6,341 bases of DNA from an uncultured Clostridia bacterium. GTDB lineage: Bacteria > Bacillota > Clostridia > Lachnospirales > Anaerotignaceae. Shown in pieces: positions 1 to 5,889 of the stretch; positions within the stretch are counted from its first letter, which is position 1, and each line of letters begins with the position of its first letter. A program made the position numbers and the translations under genes. Where the stretch lies: the NCBI GenBank assembly GCA_947036475.1, contig CAMQRG010000117.1, positions 1 to 6,341 of the forward strand. The letters run 5' to 3'. The notes under the pieces are model-generated. The model saw only the letters and a program-made list of their open reading frames with translations, was not told where the DNA came from and did no database searches.

Positions 1-46
1 TACACGTAAGGAGTCGTCGGCAGCGTCAGATGTGTATAAGAGACAG
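1..46 (+). other. Illumina Nextera i5 adapter remnant (sequencing artefact)
   Basis: The first 46 bases are library adapter, not genome. TACAC (1-5) matches the end of the P5 oligo. GTAAGGAG (6-13) matches the Nextera index known as S505/N505. TCGTCGGCAGCGTC (14-27) is the Nextera read-1 tail. AGATGTGTATAAGAGACAG (28-46) is the 19-base Tn5 mosaic end. They occur in exactly the order of the synthetic i5 primer, and genomic sequence starts at 47. This is a direct sequence match to a known oligonucleotide; a chance match of this length is not credible. The mosaic end is not evidence of a natural Tn5/IS50 insertion, because index and primer sequence precede it. Confidence 0.98.
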
Positions 47-673
47 GCAAAGGAAGAAGCCGACAGTATCATCAAGGAAATGAACCGTCAGGCGAAAGAA
101 AAAAATAACCGTCAGCAGATGCTGGACCAGCGGGCGAAACTGAATGAAAAACTGTCCTCTATGCAGGTAGATTTCCTGAAATCCAAAAAGAACAAGCCGA
201 CACATAAAGCACCGGATAAATTACAGGCGGGCGACAGGGTCTATGTTATTTCATTTGACCAGAACGGTGTCGCGCTGACTGCACCGGATAAAAATAAAGA
301 AGTTATGGTGCAGATGGGCGCAATGAAAATGAAAGTTCCCCTCGCGGAACTGATGCTGGACGATACGCCCCAGCCGAAGGAAAAGAAACGACAGGCTGCA
401 CCGAAAGCGAAAACCTCGAAAAGCCAGTTTATTTCTGCGGAAATTGACTGCCGCGGGCAGCTGGTAGATGAGGCCCTTGCAAATATTGATAAATATATTG
501 ACGATGCATACCTTTCCGGCTTAAAACAGGTTATCATTATTCATGGCAAGGGGACAGGCGCACTGCGTGCGGGCGTGCAGAATTATTTGCGGACAAATTC
601 CCATGTGAAAAGCTACCGTCCCGGAGCATATGGAGAGGGTGAAGCCGGCGTGACGGTGGTGGAATTGAAATAA
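47..673 (+). CDS. mutS2: MutS2 (RqcU) C-terminal part, 5' truncated by contig end
   Basis: About 208 codons of the C-terminus of MutS2; full-length family members are near 780-790 residues, so the MutS core, ATPase and most of the clamp are missing. The order seen is a charged helical linker (47 to about 200), a small beta-rich KOW-like segment starting LQAGDRVYV (about 218-365), a basic linker, then an Smr domain (about 437-670). Smr hallmarks are IDCRG at 443-457 (usually LDLRG; Asp and Arg-Gly are kept), HGKGTGALR at 542-568, and the terminal GVTVVELK. MutS2 is a cytosolic ABC-type ATPase, first linked to suppressing recombination and later, in Bacillus, shown to act on collided ribosomes; the Smr domain is the nucleic-acid-acting part. 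A GTG start at 32 would add MYKRQ, but that codon and those residues are adapter, so no true start is present. Stop TAA is 671-673. Confidence 0.95.
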   Translation, partial: AKEEADSIIKEMNRQAKEKNNRQQMLDQRAKLNEKLSSMQVDFLKSKKNKPTHKAPDKLQAGDRVYVISFDQNGVALTAPDKNKEVMVQMGAMKMKVPLAELMLDDTPQPKEKKRQAAPKAKTSKSQFISAEIDCRGQLVDEALANIDKYIDDAYLSGLKQVIIIHGKGTGALRAGVQNYLRTNSHVKSYRPGAYGEGEAGVTVVELK

Positions 674-675
674 CA

Positions 676-997
676 GGGGTAATTATGCTCCCTGTCAGGG
701 AATTGGGAGAAGTTTTCCCTGGAATGGTAGTGCTTTGGGATCATGAAAAAAAGAAACAACTATTTTACAGGGAGCGGATATTATTATAGTTTCGGTTGGA
801 ACAGATGAAATGGAGTACGTTTTGGAAAATCGTATTCTTCTGCGCGGCGCAGAAATCAAAGATGGACGTACGTTCATAAACCTCAGGACATGTGCAAAAT
901 CAATAGGGTAAAGGATAACGAAATCCTATGGGACACGGAAAAAAAGACTGTTATAATCCATACCACAATAGATGATTATTCAAAAATACAATATTAG
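676..997 (+). pseudogene. Remnant of protein with tandem copper amine oxidase-like N-terminal domains
   Basis: No intact gene lies between mutS2 and position 1010, but three consecutive frames give a coherent product. From 676 the frame reads MLPVRELGEVFPG then LWDHEKK (733-750) and stops at 787-789. The next frame, entered at the A7 tract 746-752, reads ETTILQGADIIIVSVG, then KDGRTFINLR (858-887), and stops at 909-911 just after GGG (906-908). The third frame reads VKDNEILWDTEKKTVIIHT and stops with TAG at 995-997. The pattern of a 'GRT..PLR' strand followed about 20 residues later by 'WD..TKTV.I' is that of the copper amine oxidase N-terminal domain (PF07833), a repeat common in surface proteins of Firmicutes. 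The LWDxEKK copies at 733 and 926 mark one partial and one nearly whole repeat. Restoring one A and one G rejoins all frames. The 5' part is lost. The family call is from motif recall, not a search. Confidence 0.7.
930..957 (+). promoter_or_regulatory. Candidate sigma-A promoter for the NimA-like gene
   Basis: A perfect TATAAT (952-957) is preceded by GGGACA (930-935, four of six bases of TTGACA) with a 16-base spacer. Transcription would start near 964, giving a leader of roughly 46 bases to the ATG at 1010. The promoter lies inside the decayed stalk-domain sequence. The -10 box is strong and the -35 box mediocre; this is an inference from consensus matching only. Confidence 0.5.
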
Positions 998-1009
998 GAG
1001 GGCATACAA

Positions 1010-1474
1010 ATGAGGAGGAAAGACAGGGAAATTACAGAGCAGGCTAAAATAAATGAAATCATTCAAAACTGTGACTGCCTGCGGCTTGCCCTTGCGGACG
1101 AAGGCGCGCCGTATATTGTGCCGGTCAGCTTTGGCTATGTGGAGGAAGAAAAGGCGTTTTATTTCCATGGCGCGAAGGAGGGCCGGAAAATGGACCTGAT
1201 ACAGAAAAATGGTGCGGCAGGCTTTGAATGTGACTGTAATTTTCAGCTGAAAGAAGCCGATACAGCCTGTGGATACACCAATTTGTATCAAAGCATCATC
1301 GGAACAGGAAAAATCCATATTCTGGAGGACGTGGAGGAAAAGCGGAAAGGCCTGCTTGCGGTAATGGCGCATTACACAGGGCGTGATGACTGGGATTTTC
1401 CGGAGAAAACGCTTGCTGCAACGGTTGTCCTGCGGCTGGATATAGAGGAAATGAGCGGGAAAGAAAACAGGTAA
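1010..1474 (+). CDS. NimA-like pyridoxamine 5'-phosphate oxidase family flavoprotein
   Basis: A 154-residue cytosolic protein of the FMN-binding split-barrel fold, in the group that includes the 5-nitroimidazole resistance protein NimA (COG3467 type). The opening MRRKDREIT, then YIVPVSFGY (residues 35-43), FYFHGAKEGRKMDLI (50-64) and the strand around IIGTGKIHILED (96-107) are the family's usual landmarks; length and C-terminus look complete. Start at 1010 is fixed by AGGAGG at 996-1001, eight bases upstream. The A of that site is shared with the TAG that ends the upstream pseudogene. Family members bind flavin and are thought to reduce small molecules. Some Nim proteins reduce nitroimidazoles to amines, but most chromosomal homologues in Clostridia have no proven substrate, so drug resistance should not be assumed. 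It may share a transcript with the transporter genes 55 bases downstream. Confidence 0.88.
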   Translation: MRRKDREITEQAKINEIIQNCDCLRLALADEGAPYIVPVSFGYVEEEKAFYFHGAKEGRKMDLIQKNGAAGFECDCNFQLKEADTACGYTNLYQSIIGTGKIHILEDVEEKRKGLLAVMAHYTGRDDWDFPEKTLAATVVLRLDIEEMSGKENR

Positions 1475-1475
1475 G

Positions 1476-1501
1476 CAGCTCAGGGACAAACCCTGAGACT
1501 G
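1476..1501 (+). other. Intergenic hairpin between NimA-like gene and CHR pair
   Basis: CTCAGGG (1479-1485) and CCCTGAG (1491-1497) form a perfect 7-bp stem with an ACAAA loop. CAG (1476-1478) and CTG (1499-1501) extend it by three pairs around a bulged A at 1498. It begins two bases after the stop codon of the NimA-like gene and ends 14 bases before the ribosome binding site of the next gene. There is no run of T after it, so a standard intrinsic terminator is unlikely. It could stabilise mRNA ends, cause partial termination, or separate expression levels within one transcript. Confidence 0.6.
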
Positions 1502-1529
1502 AAACGCATGAAAGAAAGGAACGAGAGTA

Positions 1530-2075
1530 GTGAAAGATTTATGGATGCTGTTCACGACATTTTGCAGGATTGGCGCGTTTACGTTCGGCGGCGGCTATGC
1601 GATGCTGCCGATGCTGCAAAAAGAAGTGGTGGAAAAGCACAAATGGGCAACAGAGGACGAAGTGCTGGATTACTTTGCCATCGGACAGTGTACGCCGGGT
1701 GTTATTTTTGTAAATACAGCCACGTTTGTAGGCTATAAAGAAAAGGGAATAGCGGGTGCGGTTGCCGCAACGCTGGGCAGTGTGTTCCCCTCCCTGATTA
1801 TTGTTATGGTTATCGCGGCGGCTCTGAGCAATTTTGCGGAGCTTGCCCCTGTGCAGCATGCGTTTGCGGCGATTCGTGTGGTTGTCAGTGTGCTGATTAT
1901 CAATGCGGTTGTGGGAATGTGGAAAAAATCCGTTGTGGATAAGATTTGCGTTCTTATCGCTCTGGGCGGTTTTCTGGTGTCTGTGCTGTTTGAGATTTCA
2001 CCCGTCTGGGTGGTGCTGGCGGCCGGCGTGCTGGGCGTTGCCATTTCCGTCGGAAGGGAGGCGCGTAGGCAATGA
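1530..2075 (+). CDS. Short-chain CHR-family (chromate) transporter, first half-protein
   Basis: A 181-residue inner-membrane protein holding one CHR domain (PF02417 type); full-length ChrA proteins carry two in one chain. The N-terminal helix bears the family signature FGGGYAMLP (residues 19-27), followed by QCTPGVIFVNTATFVGY (53-69) and a hydrophobic helix with a GSVFPS turn; several membrane helices follow up to about residue 174. Start is GTG at 1530, supported by AAAGGA (1515-1520) nine bases upstream; an ATG at 1509 lies in another frame. The stop overlaps the ATG of the second CHR gene by four bases (ATGA, 2072-2075), typical of translational coupling in paired short CHR genes such as the B. 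subtilis pair. Function in the family is chromate export, with sulfate or another oxyanion possible; the true substrate here is unknown. Confidence 0.9.
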   Translation: MKDLWMLFTTFCRIGAFTFGGGYAMLPMLQKEVVEKHKWATEDEVLDYFAIGQCTPGVIFVNTATFVGYKEKGIAGAVAATLGSVFPSLIIVMVIAAALSNFAELAPVQHAFAAIRVVVSVLIINAVVGMWKKSVVDKICVLIALGGFLVSVLFEISPVWVVLAAGVLGVAISVGREARRQ

Positions 2076-2644
2076 ATGGTTTGCTCCTGCTTTTTATAGA
2101 ATTTTTCAAGATTGGGTTGTTTTCTGTGGGCGGCGGCATGGCGACATTGCCGTTTCTTTACCGCCTGGCGGATAAATATTCCTGGTTTTCTGTCAATCAG
2201 ATACCGGATATGATTGCCATTTCAGAATCCACGCCCGGCCCTTTGGGTGTAAACATGGCGACATATACAGGATTCCAGTTCGGCGGTGCGCTTGGGAGCG
2301 TCTGTGCGACGCTGGGGCTGATTTTTCCTTCCGTTGTCATCATTATAATGATTTCTAAATTTCTGGAAAAATTCAGGGATAATAAATATGTAGAATATGC
2401 GTTTTATGGTCTGCGTCCGGCGGTAACGGGGCTGATTGCTTCAGCAGGTGCAGGCGTGCTGATTGGTGCGCTGTTCCATTCGGCAACACTGGACGAACTG
2501 GAAATTTCCACGCTGGGCAGCATGATCGGTATAAAAGAATGCATTCTGTTTGCTGTTTTGCTGTTTGCGACAAATAAGTGGAAAAAGCATCCTGTATTTT
2601 ATATTGCAATTGGTGCGGTGATTGGTATTGTTCTGGGTTTCTGA
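2072..2644 (+). CDS. Short-chain CHR-family (chromate) transporter, second half-protein
   Basis: A 190-residue membrane protein with a second, divergent CHR domain. It lines up with its upstream partner position for position: VGGGMATLP at residues 19-27 and ESTPGPLGVNMATYTGF at 52-68, then a glycine-rich helix and an IFPS turn. This half carries the classical PGP, where the partner has PGV. About five to six hydrophobic segments are visible, ending in a helix with the terminal GIVLGF. AGGGAGG (2055-2061) sits 10 bases before the ATG, and the ATGA overlap with the upstream gene argues for equal production. In studied pairs of short CHR proteins both halves are needed and are thought to insert with opposite topology to form one transporter; that is family knowledge, not shown here. 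No cognate regulator gene is visible beside it. Confidence 0.9.
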   Translation: MNGLLLLFIEFFKIGLFSVGGGMATLPFLYRLADKYSWFSVNQIPDMIAISESTPGPLGVNMATYTGFQFGGALGSVCATLGLIFPSVVIIIMISKFLEKFRDNKYVEYAFYGLRPAVTGLIASAGAGVLIGALFHSATLDELEISTLGSMIGIKECILFAVLLFATNKWKKHPVFYIAIGAVIGIVLGF

Positions 2645-2746
2645 AAATATTTCGGAAACGTCTGCCCGGCAGTTTTCAGGCAAAGCGGCATTTCCTTTTT
2701 GTCTCCCCCATAAGCTGAATAAAAGGCAGAAAAAGGGGGAATGGGT

Positions 2747-3205
2747 ATGCCGGCGTTTTTTTGGCTGTCTGCCTGTGCAGGGTATTGCCTTTGGGCGGCA
2801 AAGGGACGGCGCGGCACATTTTTACAGGGATTCCTGCATGGCTTTTTTCTTGGACTGCTTTGTTTTGGCATATTGCCGCCTGTGATGGAAACGCCGTTTT
2901 TCTGCGGCATGGCGGCGGTCTGCGGCGCGGAGGCAGGAGTATGGCTGGAAGGAAAAGCCGGAAAAGTTTTTTTCCTGCTGGTGGCCCTGCTTTTTGGCGG
3001 CCTTACGGCATTATGGCTCTGGCAGTGGGGCAGGGGAACGGGCTTTTCCATTTTTTTGGCGTTTTTGGGTGGAACAGGGCTTTACGCGGCTTGTTGCGGT
3101 ATACTGCCAGAAGGCGGCGCATGGGAAAAGCTGCGTCCTGCGGCTGGCGGCGGCACAGGCTTTTTACTTTCCGCGATAATTTTTTCCACGATGGGAATAT
3201 TCTGA
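2747..3205 (+). CDS. Unrecognised small polytopic membrane protein
   Basis: About 152 residues, very hydrophobic, no family recognised. Hydrophobic stretches alternate with short charged or glycine-rich turns: near the N-terminus (FFWLSACAGYC), HGFFLGLLCFGILPP, PFFCGMAAVCGAEAGVWL, KVFFLLVALLFGGLTALWLW, FSIFLAFLGGTGLYAACCGI and a C-terminal GFLLSAIIFSTMGIF, so about five or six membrane segments. It is rich in Gly, Phe, Leu and Cys and ends almost directly after the last helix. The ATG at 2741 touches the GGGGGA at 2735-2740 and leaves no spacing; the in-frame ATG at 2747 has six bases between and is the better start. It follows the CHR pair by 102 bases and precedes the glgP promoter with no gap. 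Other frames across the region also stay open, so coding is likely, not certain. Confidence 0.6.
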   Translation: MPAFFWLSACAGYCLWAAKGRRGTFLQGFLHGFFLGLLCFGILPPVMETPFFCGMAAVCGAEAGVWLEGKAGKVFFLLVALLFGGLTALWLWQWGRGTGFSIFLAFLGGTGLYAACCGILPEGGAWEKLRPAAGGGTGFLLSAIIFSTMGIF

Positions 3206-3235
3206 TTTACAAAACAGCGGTTTCTCTGGTATGAT
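3206..3235 (+). promoter_or_regulatory. Extended -10 promoter of glgP
   Basis: TTTACA (3206-3211, five of six bases of TTGACA) and TATGAT (3230-3235, five of six of TATAAT) are separated by 18 bases, with TG at 3227-3228 making an extended -10. The -35 starts right after the stop codon of the membrane-protein gene. Transcription would begin near 3242, giving a leader of about 54 bases. A second TATGAT at 3253-3258 has no matching -35. The site makes glgP an independent transcription unit. Confidence 0.7.
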
Positions 3236-3282
3236 AGGATACAGAAAAAAGATATGATAAGAACCAAAAATACAGTCTAAAG

Positions 3283-3288
3283 AAGGGA
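3283..3288 (+). promoter_or_regulatory. Ribosome binding site of glgP
   Basis: AAGGGA lies seven bases before the ATG at 3296 and fixes that start, which also gives a normal N-terminus for the family. Confidence 0.75.
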
Positions 3289-3295
3289 AGTAGTT

Positions 3296-5746
3296 ATGAG
3301 CAAAATTGGTATTAGCAAAGAAGCACTGAAAGAAATGATTCGTGACAATGTAAAAATGCTGTACCGCAAGGCTTTGGAAAAAGCTACGGTTGAGGAAATT
3401 TATCAGGCGGCAGCGTTTACTGTCAGGGATATCATTTCCGAAAATTGGATCAAAACCCATGACGAGTATTATGAAAAAGATGAAAAAGTTGTTTATTACC
3501 TTTCCATGGAATTTTTAATGGGGCGGTTCCTTGGAAATGGTCTGATTAACCTTGAGATGTTTGACGAGGTAAAAGAGGTTTTTGATGAACTTGGTGTTGA
3601 TTATAATATGGTGGAGGACGCGGAACCCGGTCCTGGCCTGGGCAACGGCGGCCTTGGACGTCTTGCGGCCTGCTTTTTGGATTCACTCTCTACATTGTCC
3701 CTGCCGGCATATGGCTGCGGTATCCGCTATCATTACGGTATTTTTGAACAGCGCATTGAAAACGGCTATCAGGTTGAAGTTCCGGATAACTGGCTGGAAA
3801 ATGGCGACCCTTGGGGCGTAAAGCGGAGCGAATATGCCGTAGAGGTCAAATTTGGCGGCAGCGTGCGCGCAGTGCCTAAGAGTAATGGGGATTACCGTTT
3901 TATACAGGAAAATTACCAGTCTGTAATGGCTGTGCCGTATGATTACCCTGTAATCGGTTATGGAAATAATACGGTAAATACACTGCGTCTCTGGGAGGCA
4001 AAGCCCAAAAACCCTCTGGATCTGAAATCCTTCAATGAAGGCAATTATCAGAAGGCAGCGGAGGAAGAACTGCTTGCAAATACAATGACAGATGTGCTGT
4101 ATCCGGCGGATGAACATTACCAGGGCAAGGAACTGCGCCTGCGTCAGCAATACTTCTTCATTTCCGCAACGATTCAGCGCGTAATCGCGCGGTTCAAACA
4201 GAAACACAGTGATTTCAGTTTGCTGCCGGAGAAGGTGGCGTTCCAGCTGAATGATACGCACCCCAGCGTTGCAGTGGCAGAGCTGATGCGTGTGCTGGTC
4301 GATGAGAACGACGTACCCTGGAATCAGGCGTGGGAGATTACGCAGAAGGTCTGCGCTTACACCAACCATACCATTATGTCCGAGGCTTTGGAAAAATGGC
4401 CCATGGAACTGTTCAGCCGCCTTCTGCCCCGTATATATCAGATTGTGGAAGAAATTAACCGCCGTTTCTGTCTGAAACTGACAGAGCGTTACGGCAGTGA
4501 TCCGGAAAAAATCCGGAATATGGCTATCATTGCGGATGGTCAGATTCGTATGGCATATCTGGCAATCGTTGGCAGTCATTCTGTCAACGGCGTTGCGGCA
4601 CTGCATACGGAAATCCTGAAAAATCAGGAACTGAAGGACTTCTATGACCTGTATCCGGAAAAATTCAACAATAAAACAAACGGCATTACCCAGAGACGCT
4701 GGCTGCTCCATGCAAATCCCGGCCTTGCGGAATTGATATCAGAAAAAATTGGCAAGGGCTGGATAACAAATCTGGACGAACTGGAGAAGATTCTGCCTTA
4801 CGCGGAGGATAAGGAGTTTTGCCGCCGCTTTATGGAAATCAAACGGGAGAATAAAGTCAGACTTGCGGATTATATCATGAAAACGAAAGGGATTGAGATT
4901 AACCCCGATTCTATTTTCGATATACAGGTAAAGCGTCTGCATGAATACAAACGCCAGCTTTTGAATATCCTGCATGTCATTGGGCTGTATAACCAGCTGA
5001 AGATGAATCCCGGCATGGATATTGTGCCGCGCACATTCATTTTTGGTGCGAAAGCAGCGGCAGGCTATCGCCGCGCAAAGCTGATTATCAAGCTGATTAA
5101 CAGTGTTGCGGAAGTTGTGAATAATGACCCTGTCATTAACGGCAAAATCAAAGTGGTATTTATGGAAAACTACCGCGTTTCCGTTGCGGAGCGTCTGATG
5201 CCTGCGGCTGACGTCAGCGAGCAGATTTCTACCGCCGGAAAAGAAGCATCTGGTACGGGCAACATGAAATTCATGCTGAACGGAGCGCTGACAATTGGTA
5301 CGATGGATGGCGCGAATGTGGAAATCTGTGAAGAAGTCGGCATGGATAACATTTTTATTTTCGGTATGAGTGCGAAAGAGGTACAGCGGAAATATCAGGG
5401 CGGGTATGATCCATGGACGGTTTACAACATGAATCAGGAAGTCCGTATGGCGTTGAACTCCCTGATTAACGGCACATTCGATCCGGATACAAATTTGTTC
5501 CGCGAGTTGTATGATGCACTGCTGAACGGCTTCGGCGGCAGGGCAGATGAATATTTCGTTCTGGAGGATTACGCGGATTATGCGCGTGCGCAGAAGGATA
5601 TCAATGCGGCTTACCGCGATACAGATAAATGGGCGAAAATGGCAATTACCAATGTTGCAAAGAGCGGGAAATTTTCCAGCGACCGTACAATCCGCCAGTA
5701 TGCGGAGGAAATCTGGGATTTGAAGCCTGTGATTATTGAAGATTAA
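3296..5746 (+). CDS. glgP: Glycogen/alpha-glucan phosphorylase (GT35)
   Basis: An 816-residue cytosolic enzyme that splits alpha-1,4-glucan with phosphate to release glucose-1-phosphate, using pyridoxal phosphate. Length equals that of known bacterial GlgP/MalP (about 800-815), so it is complete. Visible landmarks: YYLSMEFLMGR near residue 70; PGPGLGNGGLGRLAACFLDS (111-130), part of the phosphate/substrate loop; FQLNDTHPSVAVAELMR in the middle; KRLHEYKRQ (546-554); and EASGTGNMKFMLNGAL with the PLP-bearing Lys658, followed by IGTMDGANVEI. No catalytic landmark is missing. Whether the natural substrate is glycogen or maltodextrin cannot be told from these motifs. It has its own extended -10 promoter and a strong hairpin after the stop, and no other glg genes are in the window, so it appears monocistronic. 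The two long open frames on the opposite strand are shadows of its codon bias. Confidence 0.98.
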   Translation: MSKIGISKEALKEMIRDNVKMLYRKALEKATVEEIYQAAAFTVRDIISENWIKTHDEYYEKDEKVVYYLSMEFLMGRFLGNGLINLEMFDEVKEVFDELGVDYNMVEDAEPGPGLGNGGLGRLAACFLDSLSTLSLPAYGCGIRYHYGIFEQRIENGYQVEVPDNWLENGDPWGVKRSEYAVEVKFGGSVRAVPKSNGDYRFIQENYQSVMAVPYDYPVIGYGNNTVNTLRLWEAKPKNPLDLKSFNEGNYQKAAEEELLANTMTDVLYPADEHYQGKELRLRQQYFFISATIQRVIARFKQKHSDFSLLPEKVAFQLNDTHPSVAVAELMRVLVDENDVPWNQAWEITQKVCAYTNHTIMSEALEKWPMELFSRLLPRIYQIVEEINRRFCLKLTERYGSDPEKIRNMAIIADGQIRMAYLAIVGSHSVNGVAALHTEILKNQELKDFYDLYPEKFNNKTNGITQRRWLLHANPGLAELISEKIGKGWITNLDELEKILPYAEDKEFCRRFMEIKRENKVRLADYIMKTKGIEINPDSIFDIQVKRLHEYKRQLLNILHVIGLYNQLKMNPGMDIVPRTFIFGAKAAAGYRRAKLIIKLINSVAEVVNNDPVINGKIKVVFMENYRVSVAERLMPAADVSEQISTAGKEASGTGNMKFMLNGALTIGTMDGANVEICEEVGMDNIFIFGMSAKEVQRKYQGGYDPWTVYNMNQEVRMALNSLINGTFDPDTNLFRELYDALLNGFGGRADEYFVLEDYADYARAQKDINAAYRDTDKWAKMAITNVAKSGKFSSDRTIRQYAEEIWDLKPVIIED

Positions 5747-5767
5747 ACACATAGTTGCGTAAAATCG

Positions 5768-5806
5768 CAGCCTGCCGGAAGGGGAAATATCTTTTCCGGC
5801 AGGCTG
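5768..5806 (+). terminator. Hairpin terminator after glgP
   Basis: CAGCCTGCCGGAA (5768-5780) pairs perfectly with TTCCGGCAGGCTG (5794-5806), a 13-bp GC-rich stem. Further G-U and G-C pairs can close the loop down to about five bases. It starts 21 bases after the glgP stop. The following tail is only TTTCC, so the T-tract is weak; on the opposite strand the hairpin is followed by ATTTTACG, which is slightly better. It is most likely an intrinsic terminator or 3'-end stabiliser for glgP. Confidence 0.75.
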
Positions 5807-5889
5807 TTTCCGGCTGGAACGGACAGAAACTGTGTTTCTATGCTGTCAGGAAAACTATGGAAAAATAATAAAAGGACGGATGCATACAT

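Noticed and set aside
28..46. Tn5/IS50 mosaic end suggesting a transposon insertion in mutS2
   Set aside because: It is preceded by a Nextera primer tail, an index and P5 sequence, so it comes from library preparation.
697..720. Terminator after mutS2 from AGGGAA...TTCCCT
   Set aside because: The stem is about six pairs with a 12-base loop and no T-tract, and the bases are better explained as codons of the pseudogene.
695..877. Minus-strand 60-residue frame downstream of mutS2
   Set aside because: It is the complement of the frameshifted stalk-domain remnant, whose plus-strand motifs are repeated and recognisable.
1010..1474. Clinical nitroimidazole resistance gene
   Set aside because: The protein belongs to the wider NimA-like flavoprotein family; chromosomal homologues are common in Clostridia and substrate cannot be inferred from the motifs seen.
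2661..2700. Terminator after the second CHR gene (CTGCC/GGCAG near a T-rich stretch)
   Set aside because: The arms are almost adjacent and cannot close a loop, and the T-run is too far from any stable stem.
2599..3234. Alternative frames, including a 150-residue minus-strand frame and a 157-residue plus frame, over the membrane-protein gene
   Set aside because: They lack ribosome binding sites and read as Arg/Pro- or His-rich mixtures, while the frame at 2747 gives regular membrane segments and has a spaced ribosome binding site.
3683..5752. Two antisense open frames of 342 and 337 residues opposite glgP
   Set aside because: They lie wholly within or against a perfectly conserved glycogen phosphorylase, have no ribosome binding sites I could support and no recognisable motifs; they reflect the codon bias of glgP.
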